Assembly: GCF_029910535.1 (NCBI RefSeq)
Contig: NZ_CP069362.1
Span: 124,001 to 188,000, forward strand
Reading direction: 5' to 3'
DNA: 64,000 nucleotides
Source: Marinitoga aeolica
Lineage (GTDB): Bacteria; Thermotogota; Thermotogae; Petrotogales; Petrotogaceae
The notes beneath the pieces were generated by a model. The model saw only the letters and a program-made list of their open reading frames with translations. It had not been told where the DNA came from and did not search any database. The stretch's first letter is position 1; every line of letters begins with the position of its first letter. Of this stretch, positions 45,856 to 55,239 are shown one piece after another. Both the position numbers and the translations under genes were made by a program.

Positions 45856-45901
45856 TTGTCATTTTTTCATAGTAAAATGACAAATAATTATGTGATATAA
45901 T
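45856..45901. promoter_or_regulatory. 10-bp inverted repeat in the divergent PspC region, with a -10 box
   Basis: TTGTCATTTT (45856-45865) and AAAATGACAA (45874-45883) form a perfect 10-bp inverted repeat with an 8-bp spacer. TATAAT (45896-45901) is a good -10 for the plus gene at 45924. Candidate operator for an envelope-stress regulator; none is encoded nearby. Confidence 0.5.
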
Positions 45902-45923
45902 TTGATTCGAGAGGAGGGATATT

Positions 45924-46460
45924 ATGAAATTAAACTTTTTAGCTTTACAGTTCAATACATTAGATAATCTGGAAGATAATCTGGAGTTTATTGAAGGAAT
46001 TATGGACTTTGTTTATCACAAAAAATTATCTTTTTTCTTTATTAATGGTAATCCATTTAAAAATGGTAACATAAACGAAGAGGAATTTGAACAAATCACT
46101 GATTTCCTATCAGCATTGTCGGATTATAATAATTGCACTATAGTTACTGCACAAACATATCAAAAAAAATATAAACTTTTTATTCAAAAGCCATACGAAG
46201 AATTAGAAATAACTAAATTTTTCGAATTTGAACTAAATAATGGAAAAAAATTATTAATTAACTCAGATATTCAGAATGAAAAAAATTATCTTAACATTCA
46301 TATTAACCCTAATTTTGAAATTCAGAATCTAGAATTATTAAAAAAAGTTGAAAATTATCTATATTTAACTCAACCAGTTTTAGGAAAAACAAAAATAAAA
46401 ATAGGTGGACAAAAATGGTTAGGCGGAAATACCGAAGGTTATTTATATTTCTCCTGGTAA
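45924..46460 (+). CDS. Degenerate nitrilase-like protein, function unknown
   Basis: 178 residues, no membrane segment. The start LNFLALQFNTLDNLEDNLEFIEGIM and FFFINGNPF resemble the first strands of carbon-nitrogen hydrolases, and the last third (YLTQPVLGKTKIKIGGQKWLGG) the end of the family fold. The catalytic Glu-Lys-Cys set is not recognisable and the chain is too short. So either a decayed homologue or a protein with a reused fold. It overlaps the metallopeptidase gene by 46 bases. Low certainty. Confidence 0.5.
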   Translation: MKLNFLALQFNTLDNLEDNLEFIEGIMDFVYHKKLSFFFINGNPFKNGNINEEEFEQITDFLSALSDYNNCTIVTAQTYQKKYKLFIQKPYEELEITKFFEFELNNGKKLLINSDIQNEKNYLNIHINPNFEIQNLELLKKVENYLYLTQPVLGKTKIKIGGQKWLGGNTEGYLYFSW

Positions 46461-47248
46461 TTGTTGTACTTAATTTTTTTAAAATGATTTTTATTACAGA
46501 TAATATTATTTATATTATTAATATTTCTTATAACCCTAAAACAGAATTTATAACTGGGCATCAATATTTTAATGGTTTTTTCATGTACAAAAAGTTTAAC
46601 CTAGAAAAAAATGCTCTTTTAAAATTCAATTCGATTGGAATACCATATTTTATTAATTTATCAAATAATATTCTGATAAAAAAGGCCGAAAATAACATTT
46701 TCATATTTCATGAAAAGAATATACATAATTTTAAAGTTGAAAATTTGACTTTTAAATCACAAATTCCGCTTAATATCATCCAGCTTACAAACATCATAAA
46801 ATTCCTAAAAAACATTGATATAAATATTCCAAAAAATTTATTTATTCTGGAAACTCAATATAAACAGTCTTTTTTTGTTCCTAAAAATTATATATTCATT
46901 CGTCCAAAGGATATAAAAAATGGCATTTTTGTTCATGAGCTCTCTCATTATACTTTTGGATATAAAATCCAAAGAAAAAACAAAAATGATATCTGGCCTG
47001 AAATAATTTGCGAGGCTATAAGATTAAAATACTTATCTTTATACGATTATAATTTATATAATGAAATATTAAATAAAAAGACTGATACTCCAGATCAAAC
47101 ATATTCTCAAATATTAAAATATCCATTAATTTTAAAAAAATTGAACACTTTTATTTTTGAAATGAAGAATAAATATAACAACACTTCTTTATCAGATCAG
47201 GATTTTTTTAAGTTTTATTATTATTTTGAAAGGAGAGAAAATAATTGA
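46415..47248 (+). CDS. Membrane-anchored zinc metallopeptidase-like protein
   Basis: 277 residues. A basic start and single membrane helix (about 9-27) put the rest outside the cytoplasm or inside the periplasm. The zinc motif HELSH is at 174-178, followed by WPEIICEA with E196 or E200 as candidate third ligand, so it could be a gluzincin. No family was recognised. It overlaps the previous gene by 46 bases and the exchanger gene by 4 bases, so it is translated as part of an operon. Confidence 0.65.
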   Translation: MVRRKYRRLFIFLLVIVVLNFFKMIFITDNIIYIINISYNPKTEFITGHQYFNGFFMYKKFNLEKNALLKFNSIGIPYFINLSNNILIKKAENNIFIFHEKNIHNFKVENLTFKSQIPLNIIQLTNIIKFLKNIDINIPKNLFILETQYKQSFFVPKNYIFIRPKDIKNGIFVHELSHYTFGYKIQRKNKNDIWPEIICEAIRLKYLSLYDYNLYNEILNKKTDTPDQTYSQILKYPLILKKLNTFIFEMKNKYNNTSLSDQDFFKFYYYFERRENN

Positions 47249-48204
47249 TATTAGATATCGTTTTAATTATTGCTGGTATGTTCCTATTAATAAAAGGAGC
47301 TGATTATTTAATAGAAGGATCTGTAGGTTTTTCAAAAAGAATTGGGGTTTCTGAATTATTTACAGGTTTAACCCTTGTAGCTTTTGGAACTAGTGCCCCA
47401 GAACTCTTTGTTAGTATAAGCGCCGCACTAAACGGTTCAGCTGGTATTGCTTTAGGAAACGTTATTGGAAGCAATATTACAAATATAGCTTTAATTTTAG
47501 GTTTATCTTTAATGATTAAAAAAAGTACAATTCCAAAAAGCACTTTATATTATGAAATCCCTTTTGTAATACTCATATCTTTAACTCTTTTATTTATGTT
47601 GTTAGATGGAAATAGCGCTTTATCAATATATGACGGGTTTATCCTATTAACTTATTTGATTATCTTTATAGCTTATATGTATAACATGGCAAAAAATGAT
47701 AAAAGCATTCAGGAACAATTGCTTGAAGAAATTCAGGAAGTAAAAATTAAGACTATGTCATGGAATAAAATAATTTTTTTAGTTTTATTGGGCATCGTGA
47801 TGTTGGCAATTGGTGGAGAAATAAGTGTTAGAGGAGCTTCTCATTTTGCTAAAACACTTGGTTTAACCGAAACACTCATTGGTGTAACCATTATTGCAAT
47901 TGGAACTTCTTTACCAGAATTAGTCACAAGCATAATCGCAGCTAAAAAAGGAACAAATGATATATTAATAGGTAATTTAGTTGGTTCAAATGCTTTTAAT
48001 ATATTAGTTGTATTAGGAATAACTGCAAGTATTCATCCTGTTATACCTGATAGAAGTGTAATTTTTGATGCATATTATATGGTCGGGGTAATATTTCTCA
48101 CAGAACTATTTTTACTTAGAAAAAGAGAAGCTGGATTCTGGAAGGGTTTAATCCTTTTCTTATCATATTTATCATACATAATTATTAACTTAAGATTAGG
48201 ATAG
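47245..48204 (+). CDS. Na+/Ca2+ exchanger family protein (CaCA, YrbG-like)
   Basis: 319 residues, about ten membrane helices in two inverted repeats. The alpha-1 motif is [20 protein letters not shown] with [11 protein letters not shown]; the alpha-2 motif is [20 protein letters not shown] with [11 protein letters not shown]. The paired glutamates in these motifs bind the cation. TTG start with AGGAG 9 bases upstream, overlapping the previous stop. Exports Ca2+ using Na+ or H+; the ion was not deduced. Confidence 0.92.
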   Translation: MILDIVLIIAGMFLLIKGADYLIEGSVGFSKRIGVSELFTGLTLVAFGTSAPELFVSISAALNGSAGIALGNVIGSNITNIALILGLSLMIKKSTIPKSTLYYEIPFVILISLTLLFMLLDGNSALSIYDGFILLTYLIIFIAYMYNMAKNDKSIQEQLLEEIQEVKIKTMSWNKIIFLVLLGIVMLAIGGEISVRGASHFAKTLGLTETLIGVTIIAIGTSLPELVTSIIAAKKGTNDILIGNLVGSNAFNILVVLGITASIHPVIPDRSVIFDAYYMVGVIFLTELFLLRKREAGFWKGLILFLSYLSYIIINLRLG

Positions 48205-48215
48205 GAGGGGAAAAA

Positions 48216-48899
48216 ATGAAAGTTTATTTTCTAGGGCATGCTGTTGTTTATATTGAAGCTAGTAAAAAAATAATAATTGATCCTTTTTTAAGTGGAAATC
48301 CTCAAGCTAAAAAAAACATTGATGATTTTAAAGAATTAGATTATATTTTAGTTACTCATGGTCACGGAGACCATATTGGAGATACTATCGAACTAGCCCA
48401 AAGAACAAATGCAACAGTAATTTCCAATTTTGAAATTATAAATTATTTGAGTTTTAAGGGATTAAAAAATTTACATCCTATGCATATTGGAGGAAGAAAA
48501 AAATTTGATTTTGGATCAATAAAAATGACTCCTGCTTTACATGGTTCTGGTATCTTCGAAGGAAATAACATTATATATGGCGGAAATCCTGGTGGATTTA
48601 TTATAGAGATAGACGGGGAAAAAATTTATCATTCAGGAGATACCGGCTTAACTAAAGATATGGAATTGTTAGAATTGGAAAAGATAGATTTAGCTTTTCT
48701 GCCAATTGGAGGAAACTTTGTCATGGATGTGGAAGATGCGATTGTTGCAACAAAAATGATTAAACCAAAAATAGTAGTTCCTTTTCATTATAATACATGG
48801 GAAATAATAAATGCCGATGCCGATGGTTTTAAACGAAAAGTTGAAAGTTTAAAAATAAAATGTGAAATATTAAATCCTGGTGATTATATAGAACTTTAA
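48216..48899 (+). CDS. Metallo-beta-lactamase-fold hydrolase, UPF0173 family
   Basis: 227 residues, cytoplasmic. Metal ligands are in [10 protein letters not shown] (residues about 47-56), HGSG, HSGDTG and the late PFHYNTW. The UPF0173 family is a widespread MBL-fold group with no settled substrate. It has GGAGG before the ATG, 11 bases after the exchanger gene. Alternative: a UlaG-like lactonase. Confidence 0.88.
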   Translation: MKVYFLGHAVVYIEASKKIIIDPFLSGNPQAKKNIDDFKELDYILVTHGHGDHIGDTIELAQRTNATVISNFEIINYLSFKGLKNLHPMHIGGRKKFDFGSIKMTPALHGSGIFEGNNIIYGGNPGGFIIEIDGEKIYHSGDTGLTKDMELLELEKIDLAFLPIGGNFVMDVEDAIVATKMIKPKIVVPFHYNTWEIINADADGFKRKVESLKIKCEILNPGDYIEL

Positions 48900-48991
48900 A
48901 AATCTTCATCTTGTTAACTGTTTTTCTTTAATATTTAAATTCATTTTGTTAAAATCCTCCTGAAATAAAAATTTTTAAAGGGGGTAGAATT

Positions 48992-49264
48992 GTGAAAGCG
49001 TATTACTTCGCTAATAAAACTTGTAGAACTTGTAAAGGCTTATGGCCAAAGGTAGAAAATCTTATGAGTGAAAACAACATTGAATTAGAATATGTAGATG
49101 TTGAAGAAAAACCTGAAGTTTCCGGTCAAATGCTGGTCTTCTCTGTTCCAACATTGGTCTTTGTAGACGAAGACAATAAAGAAATAAACAGATTTTATAG
49201 AAATTTTGGTATGCATGAAGTTCAAAGCTTTATCGATAGATATTTATCAATAATGAATTCATAG
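48992..49264 (+). CDS. Thioredoxin/glutaredoxin-like protein
   Basis: 90 residues, thioredoxin fold. Redox motif CRTC at 11-14 after a short first strand (MKAYYFAN), and the cis-proline VPTLVF. Short like the Thermotogota/archaeal mini-thioredoxins. GTG start with GGGGG upstream. Single gene; a terminator overlaps its stop. Reduces disulfides or acts as a trafficking partner for metals; not defined. Confidence 0.87.
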   Translation: MKAYYFANKTCRTCKGLWPKVENLMSENNIELEYVDVEEKPEVSGQMLVFSVPTLVFVDEDNKEINRFYRNFGMHEVQSFIDRYLSIMNS

Positions 49265-49291
49265 GCTCGTTTAAATACGAGCCTATTTTTT
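49261..49291 (+). terminator. Terminator of the thioredoxin-like gene
   Basis: Perfect 10-bp stem ATAGGCTCGT / ACGAGCCTAT, 6-nt loop and an 8-base T run. Confidence 0.93.
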
Positions 49292-49367
49292 TTGAAAAAA
49301 CAAAGAAACATTTTATAAACGTTGATATGTTAGAATAGCTATAGATATTACGGAAAGAAGGAATAAA

Positions 49368-49808
49368 ATGGAAGCTATCCTAACATTTATTGGATTATTG
49401 GTTGTAATTTCATTTTTCTTTAGATTTATTGGCGCGATATTTATTATGTTATTTAGATATCCTATATTATTATTATTTGTTATATTAGGAATATATTTCT
49501 TATTCAGAAATTTCAGATTTAGATTCTATACTTATAAAACAAGAGAAAATCCATATAGAAATTATGGGAATCAATCTCAAAGTAATTATGGCTCCCAAAA
49601 TTACTACGATTTAAGGCAGAAATATGATTATTACAGATCTTTATTTAACTTACCAGAAAATTTCACTAAGGATGAATTAAAGAAACGATTCAGAGAATTA
49701 ACGAAAAAATATCATCCTGACAAATGCCCTGATAATAAGGAAAAATGTGAAGAACAGTTTAAAAAAATTAATGAGGCATATGAATTTTTATTAAAATATG
49801 CAAAATAA
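49368..49808 (+). CDS. Membrane-anchored J-domain protein
   Basis: 146 residues. Two N-terminal hydrophobic segments (about 3-24 and 27-47) are followed by a Tyr/Asn-rich linker and a C-terminal J domain (about 85-145) with the HPD tripeptide (KKYHPDKCPDNKEKCEEQF). An inverted J-domain arrangement, with the J domain at the C-terminus, as in DjlA-like or TerB-associated proteins. It could recruit DnaK to the membrane. Two bases before the TTG of the next frame. Confidence 0.85.
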   Translation: MEAILTFIGLLVVISFFFRFIGAIFIMLFRYPILLLFVILGIYFLFRNFRFRFYTYKTRENPYRNYGNQSQSNYGSQNYYDLRQKYDYYRSLFNLPENFTKDELKKRFRELTKKYHPDKCPDNKEKCEEQFKKINEAYEFLLKYAK

Positions 49809-49825
49809 TTTTGGAGGTGATTGGT

Positions 49826-50494
49826 ATTACTATTTGGGGAAAAATGTTTCAGAGATTCAACCCTATAGAAGAAATTATCAAGCATGCCCGTGTTGTTGAA
49901 GAAGCTTCTGATTATTTACCAGAACTCTTTGAAAGATATTTAAACGGAAAACCCATCGATGATTTAGTAAATAAAATCGATAAACTCGAAGATGATGCAG
50001 ATGATATAAAGAGAAATTTTAGGCAATTTTTAAAAAAAGGATATTTATACAGATTTGAAAGATCTGAATTATTAAATTTTATTGACTTACAAGACAAAAT
50101 AATTGATTTAATTGAAGATGTTGCAAAAAAAATGACATTTAACAGAATAAACTTTGATGAAGAACATAAAAAAATGATTTATTCAGTTGTTGATGAAATA
50201 GAAAAAATGCTTGATCATTTTAAGAAAACTGTTAAATACATAAATGTAATTCTTGATTCTGATTTCTCTAAAAACACTATATCTTCTGAAGAAGAGGATA
50301 TTAATGAAATGAAATGGTTTGAAAAAGATATAGATAATAAATTATTTAAATTTGGAAAATGGTTATATTCTCAAAAAGAAACATTACATCCTGTTGATTT
50401 TCTTTATATTAGAGAATTAATATTATTACTAGCAAGAATAGCAGATGTTGCTCAAAATGTTTGTGATAGAGTTCATATACTTATCAATGAGTAA
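49826..50494 (+). CDS. DUF47/PhoU-like phosphate transport accessory protein
   Basis: About 222 residues of an all-alpha, PhoU-like protein that accompanies PiT transporters. Characteristic: FNPIEEIIKHARVVEEASDYLPELF, then KLEDDADDIKRNF and DLQDKIIDLIEDVAKK. The start is unusual: an excellent RBS GGAGGTGA (49813-49820) is followed 5 bases later by ATT 49826, in frame (M-T-I-W-G). A TTG at 49811 overlaps the RBS, and an ATG at 49844 is 26 bases from it. The PiT gene follows after 12 bases. Confidence 0.82.
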   Translation: MTIWGKMFQRFNPIEEIIKHARVVEEASDYLPELFERYLNGKPIDDLVNKIDKLEDDADDIKRNFRQFLKKGYLYRFERSELLNFIDLQDKIIDLIEDVAKKMTFNRINFDEEHKKMIYSVVDEIEKMLDHFKKTVKYINVILDSDFSKNTISSEEEDINEMKWFEKDIDNKLFKFGKWLYSQKETLHPVDFLYIRELILLLARIADVAQNVCDRVHILINE

Positions 50495-50506
50495 AGGAGG
50501 AAGACT

Positions 50507-51721
50507 GTGACTATTATACTTATAATAGGATTATTGATTGGTTTTGGAATGGCTTTAGCGATTGGAGCTAATGACGTTGCTAATTCTATGGCTACTGCAG
50601 TTGGTGCAAAAGCTATAACTCCAAAACAAGCTGTTATTATTGCGGGTGTTCTTGAGTTTGTTGGTGCTACTTTCTTTGGAAAACAGGTTACAGATACTAT
50701 CAGAAAAGGTATTTTACACTTAGACATATTGGCAGATCCAAAATTAGTTATCTGGGGTTCTATGGCTGCATTGTTAGGAGCAACTATATGGCTTGCAATT
50801 GCAACTTATAAATCCTGGCCTGTTTCGACAACTCATTCTATTGTTGGTGGTATGGTTGGATATGGTATTGCAGCCGGTGGTATTGCTGTAGTCAATTGGT
50901 CTAAAATCGTTACTATTACATTAAGTTGGTTAATTTCTCCTTTAGTTGGTTTAGTTGTTTCTTTCTTTATGTTCAAAGCTATTTCTGCAACTATTCTTCA
51001 TAGTAAAAATATAAAGAAAAATTCAAAAATTTGGATTCCTTTCTTTCTTGGTTTAGCTGCATTTATTATAGGTCTTTCATTTATTGTAAAAGCTCTTCAT
51101 ATGCCTATTAACTTTAAAGCTATTATTTATGCTATATTATTTGGTGCTCTAACTTCTTTAATAATCATGATATATATTATTTCAAAATTAAAAAATGTTT
51201 CAGATGATCCTTATGTATACGTTGAAGAGATATTTAGAAAATCACAGGTTGTAACTTCTTGTTATGTTGCCTTAGCTCATGGTGCTAATGATGTTGCTAA
51301 TGCAATAGGACCTGTAGCTGCAATTTATGCTGCAGTTGTAACAGGTACAGTGGGTGCTAAAGCTGAAATACCAAGATATATTCTTGCTTTAGGTGGGTTA
51401 GGAATAGCTATTGGTGTCGCAATTTGGGGTAGCAGAGTTATGAAAACAGTTGGTACAGAAATTACCGAATTGAATAACTCAAGAGGCTTTTCTATAGATT
51501 TTTCAACCGCTACTACTGTATTATTAGCTTCAAATATGGGAATGCCGATTTCTACAACTCATACTGTTGTTGGTTCTGTTATTGGTAATGGTTTAGCAAG
51601 AGGTACTGGTTCTATTAATCTTGGAGTAATTAAAGATATTTTTGTATCATGGTTTTTAACCGTACCAGCTGCTGCTATCGTTTCTTATATCATATTTAAA
51701 GTTTTTGCATTATTTATCTAA
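50507..51721 (+). CDS. pit: Inorganic phosphate transporter, PiT family
   Basis: 404 residues, about ten to eleven membrane helices in two inverted halves, each with the PiT signature: GANDVANSMATAVGAKAIT near residue 20 and AHGANDVANAIGPVAA near 262. Imports phosphate with H+ or Na+. GTG start with AAAGGAGG upstream. Forms an operon with the DUF47 gene. Terminator at 51762. Confidence 0.94.
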   Translation: MTIILIIGLLIGFGMALAIGANDVANSMATAVGAKAITPKQAVIIAGVLEFVGATFFGKQVTDTIRKGILHLDILADPKLVIWGSMAALLGATIWLAIATYKSWPVSTTHSIVGGMVGYGIAAGGIAVVNWSKIVTITLSWLISPLVGLVVSFFMFKAISATILHSKNIKKNSKIWIPFFLGLAAFIIGLSFIVKALHMPINFKAIIYAILFGALTSLIIMIYIISKLKNVSDDPYVYVEEIFRKSQVVTSCYVALAHGANDVANAIGPVAAIYAAVVTGTVGAKAEIPRYILALGGLGIAIGVAIWGSRVMKTVGTEITELNNSRGFSIDFSTATTVLLASNMGMPISTTHTVVGSVIGNGLARGTGSINLGVIKDIFVSWFLTVPAAAIVSYIIFKVFALFI

Positions 51722-51761
51722 AATAGTTACATTCTTTAATTAATTGAATTATTAATTTGAT

Positions 51762-51795
51762 AAAATAGTCTTGCAAATTGCAAGACTATTTTATT
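51762..51795 (+). terminator. Terminator between PiT and phosphofructokinase genes
   Basis: Stem AAAATAGTCTTGC / GCAAGACTATTTT (13 bp, loop AAATT) with T-rich tail, ending just before the next RBS (GGGAGGAG). Confidence 0.87.
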
Positions 51796-51811
51796 TTTGG
51801 GAGGAGATAAT

Positions 51812-53032
51812 ATGAAAAACGCATTATATGCTCAATCAGGCGGAGTTACAAGTGTAATTAATGCTTCTGCTTATGGTGTAATCAAGGCTGCTTTAAACTC
51901 AAAAGATATTGATAATATATACGTTGCTATTAATGGAATAAACGGCGTTTTTAACGAACAGCTTGCTGACATGAAAAAAGAAGATCCAGAACAAATAGAA
52001 TTATTGAAATTTACTCCATCAAGTGCATTTGGCTCCTGTAGAAGAAAATTAAAAACAGAAGAAGATTTCATAAAAATATTTGAAGTGTTTGAAAAATATA
52101 ATATTCATTACTTTTTTTACAATGGTGGAAATGATTCAATGGACACTGTTAATAAAATTCACAAATATGCTCAAAAAATAGGTTATGATTTAAAAGCTAT
52201 AGGTGTTCCTAAAACTGTAGACAACGATTTACCAGAAACAGATCATACTCCTGGTTTTGGATCTATTGCAAAATATTTATCTGTTGCAATTTTAGAAGGA
52301 ACATTGGATGTTAAAAGTATGGCAGCAGATTCAACCAAAGTATTTATTTTAGAAACAATGGGAAGACATGCAGGCTGGGTTGCAGCATCTACCGCATTAG
52401 CCAAAAGACATGAAAGTGATGGTCCTCATATCATTTTAATGCCAGAAGTTCCTTTTAACAAAGAAAAATTCTTTGAAAAAATCAAAGATACTATATCCAA
52501 ATATGGATATTGTTCTATAGCCGCTTCAGAAGGTATAAAATATAAAGATGGTTCATTCGTTTCTGCAAGAGGATATCAAGATAATTTCGGGAATGTTCAA
52601 CTTGGTGGTATTGGTTCAACTTTAGCAAATATGATAAAAACAGAATTGAATATAAAAACACATTATGCAGTTCCAGATTATTTACAAAGAAGTGGAAGAC
52701 ATATATCAAGTCAAGTTGATGTAAATGAAGCTATTAATGTTGGAGCTATGGCAGTAAAATATGCATTAGAAGGAAAAAGTGGTTTTATGGTTGGCATAGA
52801 AAGACTTATGAATTCACCTTATTTGAGTACAACTAAATTAATTCCACTTGATAATGTTGCAAATGAAACAAAATTAATTCCAGAAGAATATATAACAGAA
52901 GATGGAATGTTTGTCAATGAAAAATTTATTGAATATGCTTTACCTTTAATTGAAGGAGAATATTATCCACCATATTTAAATGGTATTCCAGTATATGCAA
53001 GATTAAAACTCGAAACAATTAATAAAAAATAA
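51812..53032 (+). CDS. pfp: Pyrophosphate-dependent 6-phosphofructokinase
   Basis: Glycolytic PFK, 406 residues. The donor-selecting residues are of the PPi type: GGNDS at 105-109 has Asp108 where ATP enzymes have Gly (GGDGS), and PKTVDND at 133-139 has Lys134 where ATP enzymes have Gly. D137 is the catalytic aspartate. GRHAGW and PEVPF complete the signature. The ATG at 51812 has GGGAGGAG; the TTG at 51797 is its shadow. It would save ATP in sugar fermentation. Confidence 0.9.
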   Translation: MKNALYAQSGGVTSVINASAYGVIKAALNSKDIDNIYVAINGINGVFNEQLADMKKEDPEQIELLKFTPSSAFGSCRRKLKTEEDFIKIFEVFEKYNIHYFFYNGGNDSMDTVNKIHKYAQKIGYDLKAIGVPKTVDNDLPETDHTPGFGSIAKYLSVAILEGTLDVKSMAADSTKVFILETMGRHAGWVAASTALAKRHESDGPHIILMPEVPFNKEKFFEKIKDTISKYGYCSIAASEGIKYKDGSFVSARGYQDNFGNVQLGGIGSTLANMIKTELNIKTHYAVPDYLQRSGRHISSQVDVNEAINVGAMAVKYALEGKSGFMVGIERLMNSPYLSTTKLIPLDNVANETKLIPEEYITEDGMFVNEKFIEYALPLIEGEYYPPYLNGIPVYARLKLETINKK

Positions 53033-53040
53033 AAACAATA

Positions 53041-53077
53041 AATCCTGGTTGTGATTTAAACAACCGGGATTTATTTT
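53041..53077 (+). terminator. Terminator of phosphofructokinase gene
   Basis: Stem AATCCTGGTTGT / ACAACCGGGATT (one G-T pair), loop of 7, followed by TATTTTTA. Confidence 0.85.
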
Positions 53078-53116
53078 TAAGACAAAGTAAGGTATAATAT
53101 TTTTGAGGTGAGCATT

Positions 53117-55090
53117 ATGAATAAATTCAAATTGTATTCCAAATACAAACCACAAGGTGATCAACCTGAAGCTATTAAAAAATTAATAGAAGGAATTGAA
53201 AAAAACTATAGATTTCAAACACTTCTTGGTGTTACTGGTTCTGGAAAAACATTCACCATGGCTAATGTAATAGAAAAATTAAATAGACCTACTTTGATAT
53301 TATCCCCAAATAAAATCTTAGCAGTCCAATTATATAGAGAATTTAAAGAATTTTTCCCAGAAAATAAAGTTGAATTTTTTATCAGTTATTATGATTACTA
53401 CCAACCTGAAGCATATCTTCCAGGAAGGGATATGTATATTGAAAAAGATGCAAGTATAAATGATGTTTTACAAAAAATGCGATTATCAACGTTAAAATCT
53501 GTTTTAACAAGAAGAGATGTTATTGTAGTAGCAAGTGTTTCTACTATATATGCTTCAGGTAATCCTGAAGATTTTGCCGGAATAAATTTAAAACTAGAGG
53601 TTGGAAAAGAATATAATAGGAGATTTATTTTAGAATCTTTAGCAAAAATGCTATATACCCGTTCAGAAGATAAACATACTGGTGGCGTTTTTAGATTTAA
53701 AGGTGATATCTTAGAAATTTTTCCACCTTATGAAGATTTTGGAATTAGAATAGAATTTTTTGATGATGAAGTTGAAAAAATATATTCATTTGATATATTA
53801 AATAGAACAAAAATAGAATTTTTTGACAAAATTACCGTGTATCCAGCAAGTGAATTTGTCACAACTGAAGAAAAAATAAAAAAAGCTATTGAATCAATTA
53901 GAAATGAATTAGAAATAAGAGTTGAAGAGTTTCAAAAAGCTGGAAAATTATTGGAAGCTCAAAGAATTAAGCAAAGAACTTTAATGGATATGGAATTGTT
54001 AGAAACTCTAGGACATTGTAAAGGTATAGAAAATTATTCCAGACACTTTGATAATAGAATGCCTGGTGACCCTCCCTGGACATTATTAGATTATTTTGAT
54101 AAAGATTTTATAACCTTTATTGATGAATCGCATATTGCACTTCCTCAGTTAAGAGCAATGTGGGCGGGAGATCATTCTAGAAAGAAAAATCTTATAGATT
54201 ATGGTTTTAGATTACCTTCAGCTTTTGATAATAGACCATTAAAATTTGAAGAATTTTTAGAAAGAGTAAAACAAACTATATTTGTCTCAGCTACTCCTGG
54301 TCCATTCGAATTAGAACACTCTGAACAAATAGTTGAACAAATAATTAGGCCAACTGGATTAATTGATCCAGAAGTTGTTGTAAAACCAACAATAGGTCAA
54401 GTTGATGATTTTATTGCAGAATTACAAAAAGTAATTAAAAGAAATGAAAGAGCAATTGCTGTGGTGTTAACAAAAAAAGATGCAGAAATGCTTTCAGATC
54501 ATTTGAATTTATTAGGAATAAAATCTACATATTTACATTCAGAATTAGATGCAATGGAAAGATCAGAAGTAGTAAGAAAATTACGAAGCGGAGATGTCGA
54601 TGTTGTTATAGGAGTTAATTTATTAAGAGAAGGACTAGACCTTCCGGAAGTATCTTTAGTTGCTATAATGGATTCAGATAGAGAAGGTTTTTTAAGATCA
54701 GAAACAACATTAATTCAAACAATAGGTCGTGCAGCGAGAAACATTAATGGTAAAGTAATATTATACGCAGATAAAATTACTGACGCTATGCAAAATGCAA
54801 TATACGAAACAAATAGAAGAAGAAAATTACAAATGGATTATAATGAAACTCATGGTATTAAACCAAAATCAATTATAAAAGAATTACCTAAAAATATATT
54901 TGAGCAATTTATGGAAAAGGTAGAAAAACCAGAATTCATATTCGAAGTAGCAGAAGGTACAACTCCAAATGAGTATATACAATTACTTGAAATGGAAATG
55001 TTTAAAGCTGCCTCTGAATTAAGATATGAAGACGCAGCAAAATACAGAGATGAAATTAAAAAAGTAAAGAAAAAATATCGGCTTAAATAA
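53117..55090 (+). CDS. uvrB: Excinuclease ABC subunit B
   Basis: UvrB helicase of nucleotide-excision repair, 657 residues. Walker [11 protein letters not shown] near residue 38, the beta-hairpin [12 protein letters not shown], helicase motifs VSATPGPFE and [13 protein letters not shown], and the C-terminal UVR motif ([19 protein letters not shown]) are visible. ATG 53117 has GAGGTG 8 bases upstream; the GTG at 53108 is inside it. The gene is followed by a LexA/CI-like repressor gene on the opposite strand. Confidence 0.97.
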   Translation: MNKFKLYSKYKPQGDQPEAIKKLIEGIEKNYRFQTLLGVTGSGKTFTMANVIEKLNRPTLILSPNKILAVQLYREFKEFFPENKVEFFISYYDYYQPEAYLPGRDMYIEKDASINDVLQKMRLSTLKSVLTRRDVIVVASVSTIYASGNPEDFAGINLKLEVGKEYNRRFILESLAKMLYTRSEDKHTGGVFRFKGDILEIFPPYEDFGIRIEFFDDEVEKIYSFDILNRTKIEFFDKITVYPASEFVTTEEKIKKAIESIRNELEIRVEEFQKAGKLLEAQRIKQRTLMDMELLETLGHCKGIENYSRHFDNRMPGDPPWTLLDYFDKDFITFIDESHIALPQLRAMWAGDHSRKKNLIDYGFRLPSAFDNRPLKFEEFLERVKQTIFVSATPGPFELEHSEQIVEQIIRPTGLIDPEVVVKPTIGQVDDFIAELQKVIKRNERAIAVVLTKKDAEMLSDHLNLLGIKSTYLHSELDAMERSEVVRKLRSGDVDVVIGVNLLREGLDLPEVSLVAIMDSDREGFLRSETTLIQTIGRAARNINGKVILYADKITDAMQNAIYETNRRRKLQMDYNETHGIKPKSIIKELPKNIFEQFMEKVEKPEFIFEVAEGTTPNEYIQLLEMEMFKAASELRYEDAAKYRDEIKKVKKKYRLK

Positions 55091-55119
55091 AGAGAACTCG
55101 TTGAGTTCTCTTTATTTAA
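55083..55119. terminator. Long bidirectional terminator after uvrB
   Basis: Perfect 17-bp stem (AAAGAGAACTC / GAGTTCTCTTT at its core) with loop GTT, containing the uvrB stop (55088-55090). The following 120 bases to the repressor stop hold no recognised element. Confidence 0.9.
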
Positions 55120-55239
55120 AGTGTATCCTTTTGGTATTAATAGTGCACACTCTAAAAATAATCAATAGGATACCTAAAATATGATACCAATATATATTTT
55201 CATTTCTGAAGAAAGAACCCGTTAACCTTTTTCATACAA

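Noticed and set aside
55120-55239. Partial inverted sequences (TATCCT, AGGATACC, GGTAT) after uvrB as a regulatory RNA
   Set aside because: The pairing segments are in the wrong order to nest into one hairpin and no terminator or start follows.
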